A stretch of DNA of 64,000 nucleotides from Plectranthus barbatus (GCA_026898455.1 JAPKLW010000096.1:797931-861930), one strand, 5' to 3'. Positions 1-10,405 are shown, numbered from the stretch's first letter. Made by a program: numbers and translations. The notes: generated from the sequence alone by a model not told the origin.

Positions 1-287
1 CTTGAAATCATGAAGAAGTTAACCAACAAATATCAATATATCACTTATCTTAGCTAACAATAAAATATTATCAGAGGGAGAAAATAACTCACTAAAAAAT
101 ATTGTTAATCTAAAACTTCAATTAAAAACAAAAAATATGACACTTTATTATAATATGTGTTAGTTTTAGGATTGACACTTCATTATACTACATTTATTAT
201 AATATGTATTACACATATAATAATGAAGTATAATGAAGGTTTTAGTTCATTCATAAACTAGAGTTCTTAATGAAAACACATCTATAT
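1..287. other. AT-rich intergenic sequence
   Basis: No coding potential or recognisable element is visible. The stretch is very AT-rich and holds short near-palindromic runs of TATTATA type around 130-240. Confidence 0.6.
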
Positions 288-843
288 ATAGAGAGATGAG
301 ATCATATGATAATAAATAAGTATATTAAAAATAAGAATGAATCTCATTCATTAGATTCAATTAAATCAAAGACTGATATCTAATCAAGCAACAATTATAA
401 CGCAATCAAGCAACAAATGATCAAGCAACAACTGAAATACAATCAAGCAACATTGTAATCAAGCAACAACTAAAACACAATCAAGCAACATTGTAAAGGT
501 AATCAAACGGCTTTATCATTTTATCACGGGAGGAAATTTTATCACCGGATCCAAACCCTATATAAAATTTTATCATTTGGATCCGGTGATAAAATTTCCT
601 CCCGTGATAAAATGATAAAGCCGCTTGATTACCTTTACAATGTTGCTTGATTATGTTTTAGTTGTTGCTTGATTACAATGTTGCTTGATTGTATTTCAGT
701 TGTTACTTGATTGCGTTATAATTGTTGTTTGATTAGATATCAGTCCTTAATTTAGTTAGATCTAATGAATGAGATTCATTCTTATTTTTAATATAATTAT
801 TTATTATCATATGATCTCATCCCTATATATATATATATATATG
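288..843. repeat. Foldback (palindromic) element with CAAGCAAC subrepeats
   Basis: The stretch is one large inverted repeat centred near 565, with arms of about 265 bp (about 288-555 and 576-843) and a spacer of about 20 bp. The left arm contains six or seven copies of a loosely spaced CAATCAAGCAAC motif and the right arm carries their complements (GTTGCTTGATTG). The innermost arm sequence ATCACCGGATCCAAA pairs exactly with TTTGGATCCGGTGAT. The right end runs into a TA tract at 821-841. A single, non-inverted copy of the same arm lies at 2668-2890, so the palindrome is probably a foldback transposon or a head-to-head dimer. A transcript would fold into a long hairpin. No transposase is present. 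Confidence 0.85.
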
Positions 844-1221
844 GGGGGGTAGTGATTATATGTTAAAGACATCTTATGTTAAAATGTTAAAGAAAATTGT
901 TTTGTCCACGATTGAGAAGTGCATCAGCTAGTGCAAAAAAAATGCAGATGATTGGAGCATCTTTTATGTGGAATTGATGCATCTTAGTGTTTATGGTAAA
1001 AAAAAATGCATCAATTTCGCATATAAAATAATATTGAATTTTTGTTTTGATAAAAAAATGCATCAATTTTGCATATAAAATGCATCAATTTGGTATAAAA
1101 AAAATGCTCTAACTATCTACATTTTTGTTGCACTAACTGATACACTTTTCAGCCGTGGACAAATACATTTTTCTTTAATATTTTAAGGTATAAGATGTTT
1201 TTGACATATGATTATAGCCCT
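844..1221. mobile_element. TA-tract-flanked MITE-like element with TIRs of about 85 bp
   Basis: The left end (from GGGGTAGTGATTATATG) and the complement of the right end (GGGCTATAATCATATG) match imperfectly for about 85 bp, including a shared TTTGTCCACG block. The interior contains repeated ATGCATCAATTT motifs and no ORF. Both sides are TA tracts. This is a non-autonomous DNA element; its superfamily is not determined because the TA tract hides any target duplication. Confidence 0.7.
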
Positions 1222-2372
1222 ATATATATATATAGGGAAAACTATGAAAAATACCCTATAGTATTGGTCAACTATGAAAAATACCCTAATGTTTGCTTTT
1301 CCTTGAATTATACCCTAAAGTTTCATTTTGCCCACTAAAAATACTATTTACTATGAAATATATCCTAAAGTTTCTCATATCATTGAATTATACCCTAATG
1401 TTTGCTTATGTCAATTAAAAGTACCCTACGTCGCTAACGATGTTAAAATTTTAATACAATATATGTCACATATATACCAAAGAAATCGAAATGTCACACA
1501 TTATTTAATTTATGATTCATAAAAATTTTAACATCAAATTAAATATTAGTAGGGATATCAAATTAGCCCGAAACCCGCAGATTGGCCCGATTAACCCGAG
1601 CTAAAATACAGGTTAGGGTCAAAATATTTTAGCCCGAAAAAAAATTAGCCCGAATAGTCTTAGACTGAATAACCCGAGACCCGAAACCCGATGGGTTGGC
1701 CCAATTTACCCGGTTACTTTTTTTTATTAATATATCTATCATAATTATAGTACTAAAATCTACTTTTGATATTAAGATCATATATATTAATTAAATTTTA
1801 AGTTATATAATTGTATTTAGTTCAAATAGTATTCAATACATAGTTAAGTTTATTTACTTACGAATTTAAAATATATTTAAATATTGCTAAAATTAAAAAT
1901 AATATATTTTTAATAGTTAAATTAATCATTATATAAGAGTTTGTGATGTGTTTTGTATTTTTTTATAAGAGAAAAAGTAATATTTTATTTATTTTTTATC
2001 ATTTAAAATATTAAAAGAGTGAAAATGAATTAAAAATAAAAAATAAATAATAAATTTATTGGCCCGACGGGTTAGGGTTAGGATCAACATTTTTTAGCCC
2101 AAAAAAATTTTAGCCCGATTTGACCCGGACCGATTAACCCGCAGCCTGATAGGACTGACCCGAAACCCGACGTGTTAGCCCGATTGACATCCCTAAATAT
2201 TAGGGTATAATTCAGTGATAAAGAAAATATTGGGGTATTTTTTATAGTTGAGTGTATTTTTAATTGAAAAAATGAAACATTAGGGTATAATTCAAGGAAG
2301 GAGAAACAATAGGGTATTTTTCATAGTTGATCAATAGTTTAGGGTATTTTTCATAGTTTTCCCTATATATAT
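1222..2372. mobile_element. TA-tract-flanked inverted-repeat element, interrupted by a hAT-type MITE
   Basis: Terminal inverted repeats of more than 100 bp begin with AGGGAAAACTATGAAAAATA on both ends and contain four or five variants of the AATTATACCCTAAWGTTT and ATGAAAAATACCCTA modules. Removal of the nested insertion at 1550-2195 leaves an element of about 0.5 kb. TA tracts flank it on both sides. The small ORFs at its ends have no recognisable domain and are taken as chance. Confidence 0.75.
1550..2195. mobile_element. Non-autonomous hAT-type element with 8-bp TSD
   Basis: The ends TAGGGATATCAA and TTGACATCCCTA are inverted with one mismatch. The element is bounded by identical 8-bp duplications AATATTAG at 1542-1549 and 2196-2203. 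The subterminal regions are GC-rich and carry GCCCGAAACCCG and TAACCCG modules, typical of a widespread plant hAT MITE family that begins AGGGATGTCAATCGGG. The interior is AT-rich and non-coding. It is younger than the inverted-repeat element it sits in. Confidence 0.88.
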
Positions 2373-2379
2373 ATATATA

Positions 2380-2650
2380 GAGAGAGGGCAGATCCAGTGA
2401 GAAAAATCTTAACGTGAGAAAATGAGAAAGATGTTTGATTGCATTCACGACATTCCTTGATTGTATTTAGGTCATTGCTTGATTACAATGTTGCTTGATT
2501 GTGCTTTATTTGTTGCTTGATTGCGTTTTAATTGTTGCTTGATTAAATATCAACGATTGATTTTATTAGATCTGATGGACATGATTCATTCTTTTTTCTC
2601 ACAGAGGAATTTTTTTACATGATCCCTCCTCTTTCTCGCTCTCTCTCTCT
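2380..2650. repeat. TA/CT-flanked repeat with GTTGCTTGATT subrepeats
   Basis: This stretch between a TA+GA tract (about 2363-2387) and a CT+TA tract (about 2630-2667) carries six copies of a GTTGCTTGATT-like motif. They are the same subrepeats as in the foldback element at 288-843, in the orientation of its right arm. The ends GAGAGGGCAGATCCAGTGAG and the complement of the right end are only partly similar, so the boundaries are approximate. Confidence 0.55.
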
Positions 2651-2667
2651 ATATATATATATATATA

Positions 2668-2890
2668 TGGATGAGATAATATGATAATAAATAAGTATAT
2701 TAAAAATAAGAATGAATCCCATCCATTAGATCTAATTAAATCAATGGTTGATATCTAATCAAGCAACACTTAAAACGCAATCAAGCAAGAAATAATCAAG
2801 CAACATTGTAATCAAGCAGTAACTAAAACACAATCAAACAATACTGTAAAGGTAATTAAGCGGCTTTATCATTTTATCACGGGATCCAAT
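2668..2890. repeat. Half copy (one arm) of the CAAGCAAC foldback element
   Basis: The sequence from ATGGATGAGATAATATGATA to TTTATCACGGGATCCAATT is closely similar to the left arm of the palindrome at 288-843, in the same orientation, but the mirror arm is missing. It is followed by a TA tract (2893-2911). It supports a single-arm ancestor or a deletion between arms. Confidence 0.7.
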
Positions 2891-2911
2891 TCCTATATAT
2901 ATATATATATA

Positions 2912-3429
2912 TACTTTGATATGTACGCAAACAAGATGTTCATACAACTTGCTTGATAAATTTATGAATCATTCAATAGATGTAACCCAAAAATCAGAAT
3001 TTTTACACAAAGCAAAAAAATAATAACAATAATAATAAAAATAAATAAATAAATAAATAATTGGGTGTGGATTGGGTTTCTATTTTATTGACTTAATTTT
3101 CTTCTCCCGCACACCTACGCAAACGATATCCAACACATACGCAACGAATTTATTTCTTGATATCTTTTGGAAAGATTTAACCTTGGACCAATCAGACCTC
3201 ACCCCACAATTCAATGAATTTTTTTTTTTTTTTTTTGGTTAATGGCCTACAATATATTATAAAAAGTAGATATCCACCTCAGATCTCTCCAAAACTTTGA
3301 CAACAAACAGATTCATCTAAAAGACTACATTTTTTGGTGGCAGCAGCAATTATGTGACTGTTATATGTGCAGCTTACTACCAATCTTCATTTAATGTCTA
3401 TTTAGCGGGACTTTTCCTCTTAAAAGATA
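2912..3429. other. Upstream intergenic region of the receptor kinase
   Basis: Contains an AAT/AAAT microsatellite (about 3018-3060) and an 18-base T run (3219-3236). It is not part of the block shared with the second kinase copy. No promoter element can be assigned with confidence. Confidence 0.5.
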
Positions 3430-3695
3430 AGGTCTTTCTTTTTCCCATTGACTGTCTGTTTGTTTGTGAAGTTTTTGTTTGAACTCATTGGTTGGTCACT
3501 TAAAGGCAGCTTTGACATTATCAGAACTTTCTCTGCTGTCCCTCTCATTTTCAATGTTTTCTTTCCGGCAACATTTGGCTTGTGGGATTATTTAATGTTC
3601 TGTTTGTAGGTTTACAGTCTCAGAAATGTGGAGTTTCTACTGCTGAAGAAACTCTTCATTTGGTGATGGGAAAGTAGGGGGTTTCTTACATTTCG
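3430..3695 (+). promoter_or_regulatory. Duplicated 5' leader of the receptor kinase with a cut-off ancestral start
   Basis: This stretch aligns with about 11745-12028 in front of the second kinase copy. An ATG at 3666, in frame with the kinase ORF, is followed three codons later by TAG (3675-3677). The second copy has TGG at the same place, so the ancestral signal-peptide start seems to have been lost by a Trp-to-stop change. A pyrimidine-rich stretch ending TTTGTAG near 3610 could be a leader splice acceptor; that is inference. Confidence 0.55.
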
Positions 3696-6116
3696 ATGAT
3701 GTTACTGCTGTTGCGAGAAATCTGCAGAGGGAGTGTGCAGCATACAGGGAGTTTAGCTCTTGGATTCGAAGGGTCTCAAATGCATTGGATTGACAATAAT
3801 GGGAAGTTTCTGGTTTCCAACAACTCTAATTTCGCTTTTGGTTTCGCCACCTCTGCAAAAGATGTTACCCAGTTTCTGCTCGTTGTGATCCACATGAGCA
3901 GCTCTACTACAGTTTGGACTGCCAACAGAGGATCTCCCGTTCAGAAATCGGACAGATTTCGGTTCGATGATTCCGGTAATGCTCACTTGGAGAGTGGGGG
4001 ATCCACAGTTTGGTCAACTAATACTGCTAACAAAGGAGTTTCTGCAATGGAGTTGTTGAACAATGGAAATCTTGTGTTGGTTGGGAGTGATGGGAGCTTC
4101 ATGTGGCAGAGTTTCAGCAATCCTACTGATACCCTTCTCTCGAATCAAGAATTCTCTCAAGGAATGAGACTCACCACCGATGCAGCTGGCTCCAATAACT
4201 TGAGCTACTCCCTTGAGATAATCAACTCTGGGGATATGATTCTCTCTGCCGGCTTCCGGCCACCGCAGCCGTACTGGTCCATGAGAGGAGACAATCGAAT
4301 TACCATCAATAAAGGGCTCGGTGCAGCTGCTTCTGCAGTTCTGAGTGGTAATTCTTGGAGGTTTTATGATTCGAGTAAGGTGTTGCTTTGGCAGTTCATC
4401 TTCTCCGAGACCAGCAATGCTAATGCAACGTGGATGGCGATGATAGGTGGTGATGGTTTCATCACTTTCGCGATGCTTCTACGTGGTTCGTCTAATCCCT
4501 CCAAAACAAGGATCCCTGCGGATGAGTGCAGCAGACCGGCTGCCTGTGAGCCCTACTTAGTCTGTTATAATGGAAACAAGTGCCAGTGCCCCTCCACCAT
4601 CCCCTCCTGCAAATCTGTGACTCCGGCCTCATGTGGTGATATTGATCGTCCATCTGGTTCAGAACAACTTGTCAGTGGTGGCGATGGCCTCACTTATTCT
4701 GCACTGGCGTTTGTTGAGCCATTCTCTAAGAAGACCACTCTAGATGGCTGCAAAGCTTCGTGTCTCGGAAATTGTTCGTGCAGTGCGATGTTTTTCCAGA
4801 GCAGTTCAGGTGATTGCTTTACGTTTCATGAGATAGGAAGCATGGAGGGAACTAGCAATAATGGAGGTGACTACACGTCCTTCATCAAAATCTCCGGTAA
4901 TGGAGGTGGCGATGAAAGCGGAGGAGGTAGCAAACACTCCCACTCCCCGGTACTCATCATCATCATCATCGTGGTTGTGACTATAATGGTTGTAGTGGTG
5001 TTTACTACACATCATTTCTACATGAAGAGAGAGAAAGGGCCTGAGGCGGATAGAGAGAGCTCGGAAGAGGATAGGTTCTTGGAAAGCTTATCCGGGATGC
5101 CTATCCGGTTCAGCTACAAAGATCTTCAGACAGCAACAGATGACTTCTCAATGAAGCTGGGACAAGGAGGGTTTGGCTCAGTCTATCAGGGATCTCTCCC
5201 TGATGGCACACGGATCGCGGTGAAGAAACTCGAAGGCATTGGCCAGGGGAAGAAAGAGTTCCGGGCTGAAGTGAGCATCATAGGAAGCATCCACCACCTC
5301 CACCTCGTGAGACTCAAAGGGTTCTGCACAGAAGGCAGCCACCGCCTCCTAGCCTACGAGTTCATGGCCAATGGATCCTTAGTTAAATGGCTTTTCAAGA
5401 AAGATGGAGCAGACGAATCCACGACGTTGGATTGGAACACGAGGTATAACATAGCAGTGGGAACAGCCAAAGGGCTGGCTTATCTGCATGAAGATTGTGA
5501 TGTGAAAATACTCCATTGCGACATCAAGCCTGAGAATGTGCTTCTCGATGATCACTTCATGGCCAAGGTTGGAGACTTCGGGCTAGCTAAGCTCATGACA
5601 CGCGAGCAGAGCCATGTCTTCACCACGTTGAGGGGCACTAGAGGCTACCTGGCGCCGGAGTGGATCACCAGCTACGCCATATCGGAAAAGAGCGATGTCT
5701 ACAGCTTCGGAGTGGTGCTGCTGGAGCTTCTTGGTGGCCGGAAAAGCTACAGCCCTTGGGAGGGTTCGGAGAAGTGCCACTTTCCTTCGTACGCATTCAA
5801 GATGTTGGGAGAAGGGAAGGTGAGGGAGATCATGGATCCGAAGATGCAGATGGATGAAGGAGATGAGAGGGTTGGTGTGGCAGTCAGAGTGGCTCTGTGG
5901 TGCATACAAGATGACATGAATCTGCGGCCGCCTATGACCAAAGTAGTCCAGATGCTGGAAGGGCTCTGCCCCGTGCCTCTGCCTCCGCCTCCGCCTCCGA
6001 CTCCGACGGCCTCTCAACGGCACTGCTCTGCCTTCCTTAAGCCGGAGGAGGGGACCTCGTCTGGTTGCAACAGCGACGCCTATCTCTCTGCCGTTCGCCT
6101 ATCCGGCCCTAGATAA
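3696..6116 (+). CDS. SD2-5: G-type lectin S-receptor-like Ser/Thr protein kinase, SD2-5 type
   Basis: A plasma-membrane receptor kinase of the S-domain family; SD2-type members phosphorylate Ser/Thr after sensing an unknown ligand. Reading N to C: a short hydrophobic start (MMLLLL), a bulb-type lectin domain (about 25-160, with WTANRGSP), an S-locus region, a Cys-rich EGF-like stretch (about 278-313), a PAN-like domain (about 314-400, CKASCLGNCSC), a membrane helix (about 418-438) and a kinase domain (about 485-760). Kinase residues seen: GQGGFGSV loop (489-496), Lys510, Glu525, HCDIKPEN (607-614), DFG (627-629) and APE (653-655). HCD in place of HRD makes it a non-RD kinase, as is usual in this subfamily. 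No intron is needed. The start is the first Met after a stop that truncates the longer ancestral signal peptide (start at 3666), so secretion may be weakened. A proline run precedes the C-terminus. It could be functional or an early pseudogene. Confidence 0.9.
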   Translation: MMLLLLREICRGSVQHTGSLALGFEGSQMHWIDNNGKFLVSNNSNFAFGFATSAKDVTQFLLVVIHMSSSTTVWTANRGSPVQKSDRFRFDDSGNAHLESGGSTVWSTNTANKGVSAMELLNNGNLVLVGSDGSFMWQSFSNPTDTLLSNQEFSQGMRLTTDAAGSNNLSYSLEIINSGDMILSAGFRPPQPYWSMRGDNRITINKGLGAAASAVLSGNSWRFYDSSKVLLWQFIFSETSNANATWMAMIGGDGFITFAMLLRGSSNPSKTRIPADECSRPAACEPYLVCYNGNKCQCPSTIPSCKSVTPASCGDIDRPSGSEQLVSGGDGLTYSALAFVEPFSKKTTLDGCKASCLGNCSCSAMFFQSSSGDCFTFHEIGSMEGTSNNGGDYTSFIKISGNGGGDESGGGSKHSHSPVLIIIIIVVVTIMVVVVFTTHHFYMKREKGPEADRESSEEDRFLESLSGMPIRFSYKDLQTATDDFSMKLGQGGFGSVYQGSLPDGTRIAVKKLEGIGQGKKEFRAEVSIIGSIHHLHLVRLKGFCTEGSHRLLAYEFMANGSLVKWLFKKDGADESTTLDWNTRYNIAVGTAKGLAYLHEDCDVKILHCDIKPENVLLDDHFMAKVGDFGLAKLMTREQSHVFTTLRGTRGYLAPEWITSYAISEKSDVYSFGVVLLELLGGRKSYSPWEGSEKCHFPSYAFKMLGEGKVREIMDPKMQMDEGDERVGVAVRVALWCIQDDMNLRPPMTKVVQMLEGLCPVPLPPPPPPTPTASQRHCSAFLKPEEGTSSGCNSDAYLSAVRLSGPR

Positions 6117-6395
6117 CTCTGTATACATAGTTTTGTGTCTTGTTTATGTACATTGGTAAGTTTTGTACCTGAAATATATTAATTCCTCATATTATTTGGT
6201 CTCAACTGCTATTTTACGGATTTCAGAAATCCATATAGTTCAATTTCTGTATTTAATATTTTTTCTTATAATTTAAAAATGTACCTTTAAATCATTTTAG
6301 AAAATGAAAATACTAAAAGTAGTATTACGAAAAAGACTAATTAATTAGAAGTTTGTTTAAATGTATTGTTTTCTTAAATATTTTTTTACAAATTA
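6117..6395 (+). other. 3' flank/UTR of the receptor kinase, shared with the second copy
   Basis: Closely similar to 13606-13885, so the duplicated block runs past the stop codon for about 280 bp and ends near CAAATTAAATT. AT-rich, with several possible poly(A) signals but none that can be chosen. Confidence 0.65.
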
Positions 6396-6419
6396 AATTA
6401 TTGCTAATATTGCATCTTT

Positions 6420-7593
6420 CAGAATCAGCCACGAAAGCAACAGATGAAACAAATCTCGAATTCATTCTCCAGAATTGATAAGAATCATGATACTCTTGTG
6501 AAGGTACAAAATCTTCAAATTTGGCTCAATACAAAAACAGATGAGATCCAAATGGATCTTCTAGAGCTTGAAGAAGAAAAAGCGAAGGAGCTTGAGAGAT
6601 TAAGAAAAGTGGAGGATGAAAGGCTACGAAGAGAGGAAGAAGAAAGACTCAGGAAAGAAGATGCATTGAACTTAGCTCAAGCAATCGGACTTTCTCAAGC
6701 AATAACTCTTGCAGAAACTGCCTAGAAAGTTGTTGAGCTTGTACGTCAACGAGAAGCAGAATTATTTCTTCAAAAGCATTTTCAGCGACTATTCCGCATC
6801 ATATCTGTTGAAGCATTTGCTGCCACGAAAGCTCAACAAATTAGAAAAAAAAGAAGAAGAAAGATCAAGAAAAGAAGAGGAAGAAAGGATCAAACAAGAA
6901 GAAGAAGCAGCTGCTGAACTGCAGAGAAAACAAGAAGAAGAAGCAGTTGCTGAACTGCAAAGAAAGCAAGAAGAAGAAGCAGCAGCAGCTGAACTCAAAA
7001 GGAAAGAGGAAGAAGCAGAGGTTGTTGAAGTAACTAGAAAAGAACAAGAAGACGCTGCTGAACGGGAAAGAATTGCAGCAGCAGAAATAGCCAAGCAAAA
7101 AGAGGAAGAGGAAGCAAACAACAAAGCTCACCCTCAACCAGAGCCCTCTACTGCTACCTCTCAGAGTCAAACTGGCGGAGACTCTAGAATACTGGCTACA
7201 CTTGAGAGAACAATGTCTCCCGATCCCATCTCTGTGGCTGTACCTCATCTACCCCTTGAAGTTCTACAACAGGAAATGGATAAGCGTTACTTTACCATTT
7301 TATATTTTATCAAAAAGGGGGAAGAGAGAAGAGATGAAATCATGAAGCTGCAGTTGAAACTGATTGAGAAACGAGAAGAGGAGGCGAAAAGGTGAGAAGT
7401 AGAGCAAAAATTGTGTGATGAAGAGATAAAAATGCAACTAGAAGCATTGAAGGCTTCTAGAGAGCAAGAGATGAAAATATTCATGGAAATGGCTTCAAAT
7501 TGTTATGTACAAGCCGGATCTTCCACTTCTGCCGCAACTTCCTCAATGCCAAAGGACAAGGATCAGGACAAGCAAAAGGAGTACTTCTTTTGA
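6420..7593 (+). pseudogene. Decayed coiled-coil ORF of a Sirevirus-like Copia element, in the post-pol position
   Basis: The reading frame starts around 6444 (MKQISNSF) and is interrupted three times: a TAG at 6723-6725, a frame change in an A-run near 6845, and a TGA at 7393-7395. Read across these breaks, about 380 codons encode a strongly charged Glu/Lys/Arg-rich protein with heptad-like repeats (for example four variants of AELQRKQEEE near 6900-7000), ending in KEYFF. It lies just upstream of the polypurine tracts and LTR of a Copia element. Some Sirevirus-group elements carry an extra ORF between pol and the 3' LTR, and this sits in that place. I do not recognise a conserved domain and the coiled-coil itself is non-specific. 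No gag or pol of this element remains. Confidence 0.6.
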
Positions 7594-7987
7594 TCTGATT
7601 TTTTTAGTGTGTATGTCTTCTTTTGTTACCGCAGTTTTAAAACTTTTCATGTACTTGTAATAGAACTTATATATAGTGAAAAGTGAAAAACTGTTGGTTT
7701 GAAGACAACTACTCATTGTCTCTTACCTTGATTCTTGACTGGCTGAATTCACATGTTCCAGTGTGATCAGCACCTTGTTTTCTTATCGCTCTAATTTGAT
7801 TTATTTTAATAGAGAATGTTCTCTCTCATTCAGGGGGAAGATCAATTAGAGTAGGTCGAGTATAGAAAAAGCACAGTTCTGAGTAGTGTTAGATTGAAAA
7901 AACCTGTAAACTCAGATCAACTGCATCTTCTTGCCGACTTAGATAGACTTAGAGGTATGGTTTTGACAACATCAAAAAGGGGGAAAT
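7594..7987 (+). mobile_element. 3' non-coding region with two polypurine tracts (Sirevirus-like)
   Basis: Non-coding DNA between the coiled-coil ORF and the LTR. Polypurine tracts are seen at 7832-7840 (AGGGGGAAG) and, directly before the LTR, at 7974-7987 (AAAAAGGGGGAAAT). Repeated tracts in this region are a known Sirevirus trait, and the same layout is visible on the other strand at 48317-49165. Confidence 0.65.
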
Positions 7988-8400
7988 TGTTAGGTGTTGA
8001 TGTAGAAATCCCACCTTTAAAATTGATGTTTTGATGTGTCAAAACTGTGTACCAAAGTCTAGGCCTTAGAGTTATTACCTCATGTATTCCTTGTATAGGA
8101 TGATCAAGTTGTAATAGTCTAGGAGAAGAAAACTGTCAAATATTGTGGAACAGTTTTTGAAGTAGAAGTCGTCCTGACGAGAAAAACTGAGCAGAGCAAG
8201 GATTGCTATATCAAGAAAAGCTGTGGATACAGTTTTCATATAAGAAACTGTAGAGAGGTGCTAACAGTTTTTTATCAGGACAGCTTCACGTCAAAGGAAT
8301 AAAGAACTATTGAAACCTTCAATACTTGTCCAAGTATTGAAGTGTATATCTTGTGAAACTTACTTAAGAACTATTGGACCTAAGCTTAACCTTTTAGCAA
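7988..8400 (+). mobile_element. Partial or short 3' LTR of a Sirevirus-like Copia element
   Basis: Begins TGTTAGGTGTTGATG directly after a polypurine tract. It shares blocks with the - strand LTRs at 46-58 kb: a GATGTTTTGATGTGTCAAA-like block near the start and the CTTCAATACTTG hairpin with its flanks. It is much shorter than those 1.55-1.6 kb LTRs, and the end is not resolved, so it is internally deleted or a divergent family member. Confidence 0.6.
8317..8342. repeat. Conserved LTR hairpin, copy 1
   Basis: Perfect 12-bp arms CTTCAATACTTG and CAAGTATTGAAG around a 2-base loop. The same hairpin is in the LTRs at 40022, 46886, 55850 and 58161. Confidence 0.85.
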
Positions 8401-9575
8401 CATTAAATTGAGTTCCAATCAGCATAGGAGAACAATTGCAACTTATTATTATCTTTCGCTGCATATTACGTACTCTGATCTCGGGACCAACAATAACATA
8501 GTTACATTTAAAATTACGGATAATGCAATTTTCATATTCTATATAATGCAATTCCATAGAAAAGATAATGCAATTGTCCCTTGTTAAATTGATTTCTTTA
8601 AATTTTTAAATTTCTAAAAATGATAAAAAAAAGTATAAAAATAATTAGTTTAGGAAAATATTCATTAAAATTTGAAATTAGTAAAAAGTAGCAATAATGT
8701 AGAAAAAAATTAGGGACTTTTCTAGATATAATTAGTGTGAAAAAAGATAAAATAATTAATTTAGGAAAATATTCATTAAAATTCGAAATCATCTTAATAC
8801 AAGTTCATTAAAATCATCTTATTTGTGCATCAAAATAATACAAGTTCATATTAAAAGTTAACGTGTAAATTTTGAATTTTTTTAATTGTGTTGATCATTC
8901 ATAGATTGAAATAAACAACGAAATATTTCAATCTCACTATGTTACATAAATAAAATGTATGTTGATGTTATTTATCTAAAAATAAGTTTATTATATTTTT
9001 TTTTTATCAAATATGCATTCTAATGCTATTGTATTGCATAAAATAAAATATTATATTCTCATCTCATTTTATCTTAAAATTTGTTAATTTTATCTTAAAA
9101 TTGTTTATTATATCTCTATAGAATATGCATTTTATACATCATATTGTGCATTTTAAGTAAGATTTCATGCATTTTAGGTATATTTTCATGCATTTTAAGA
9201 AAATCAATGTATTGTTACGAGATTTATGTATAGAATCACTAATTTCTTTTCTCGTTAAGGTTTTCGTCCTCTAAATTTATGCAATAAGGATTTCATTTGA
9301 AAGATAATTAAATTATTTTTAATTTGATATATAATATATGAAAAATGAATTTTAATTGAGTGAGTTATAATCATTTAAATTTTTTAGAATTATAATTAGA
9401 GAATAAAGAAAAAATATTACACATTACAAAATTATCCTTAAAATCGAATAATGCACAATATACTACAAAAAATGAACACGGAAATTTTTAAATGTTGAGC
9501 GTTGATATACAAAGTTAGAGGGCTGAATTTATTCTCATTTCTCAAACTAAAAACAATTCTATATATATATATATA
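8401..9575. other. AT-rich intergenic sequence
   Basis: No coding or repeat structure is recognised apart from scattered TGCATTTTA motifs near 9120-9200. It ends in a TA tract (9560-9575). Confidence 0.5.
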
Positions 9576-10405
9576 GGGTAGTGATCAGGTGAGAATAGGA
9601 GTTACTATGAGAAATAAGAATAGATCTCGCGCGTCCATCTCATCAAATCGACGAACATGATTCATTCTCAGCAAATTGAAAAATGCGGCATTTTTGCCCC
9701 AATATCCTGCAGTTTTAGCCTTTAAAGACTAAAACTGTAAAAATACTCAAACACTAACATCAACCTGCATTTTAAGCCGGATTTACTTCATTTTTAGCCC
9801 AATTTACTTCATTTTTACATAAATACGAATTAAAAAAATTAAACATCTTCTTCTTCAAAGCAGCAACACAAGCGTAGTCTCTATAAAACTCAATACTAAC
9901 ATCAACAGTTCTAAAAATTATGCCCTTAAAATGTTTCATCTCAACAACACACTTTGGAATAAATGAACCTATAAGATACAAAAATGCACAAAGTTAACAC
10001 TAAAGATGCACAATATAATAGTAAAAATGAACGTCGATCTGAATAAAATAAATTTTTTTAAACTATATTCATGCACAATTAACAAAGTCGAGACCGAACA
10101 CGAATGCGAAATCCAGAAGCAAAGAAAAAAATTTTGATCGACAGAAGAAATCTAAATCAAATCGAACGAAGAAGGAAGAAGAAATCAAATCGCGCGAAGA
10201 AAGAAATAAAAAATCTGATGAGATACTATTTCAGATTTAAAAAAAGGCTAAAATTACAAAAATAACCTTAATTTTGCAAAACTGCAGGATAATCGAGGAA
10301 AACTGCACACGGAGTGAAATAGATCATGAGCATTGAAATCACAAAATCAAAGGCTGAGATTTATTCTCATTTCTCATACTAAAAACTATTCTCATATGAT
10401 CACTA

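Noticed and set aside
360..750. Regularly spaced CAATCAAGCAAC repeats that recall a CRISPR array
   Set aside because: The spacing is uneven, the repeats are inverted in the second half, and the setting is a plant genome with TA-flanked elements; they are subrepeats of a foldback element.
5583..6023. 146-codon antisense ORF over the kinase domain
   Set aside because: It is the shadow of the GC-rich kinase coding strand, with an Arg/His-rich translation and no domain.
6420..7593. Host coiled-coil gene
   Set aside because: The coiled-coil reading could fit many host proteins, but the frame has three breaks and is followed directly by Copia polypurine tracts and an LTR.
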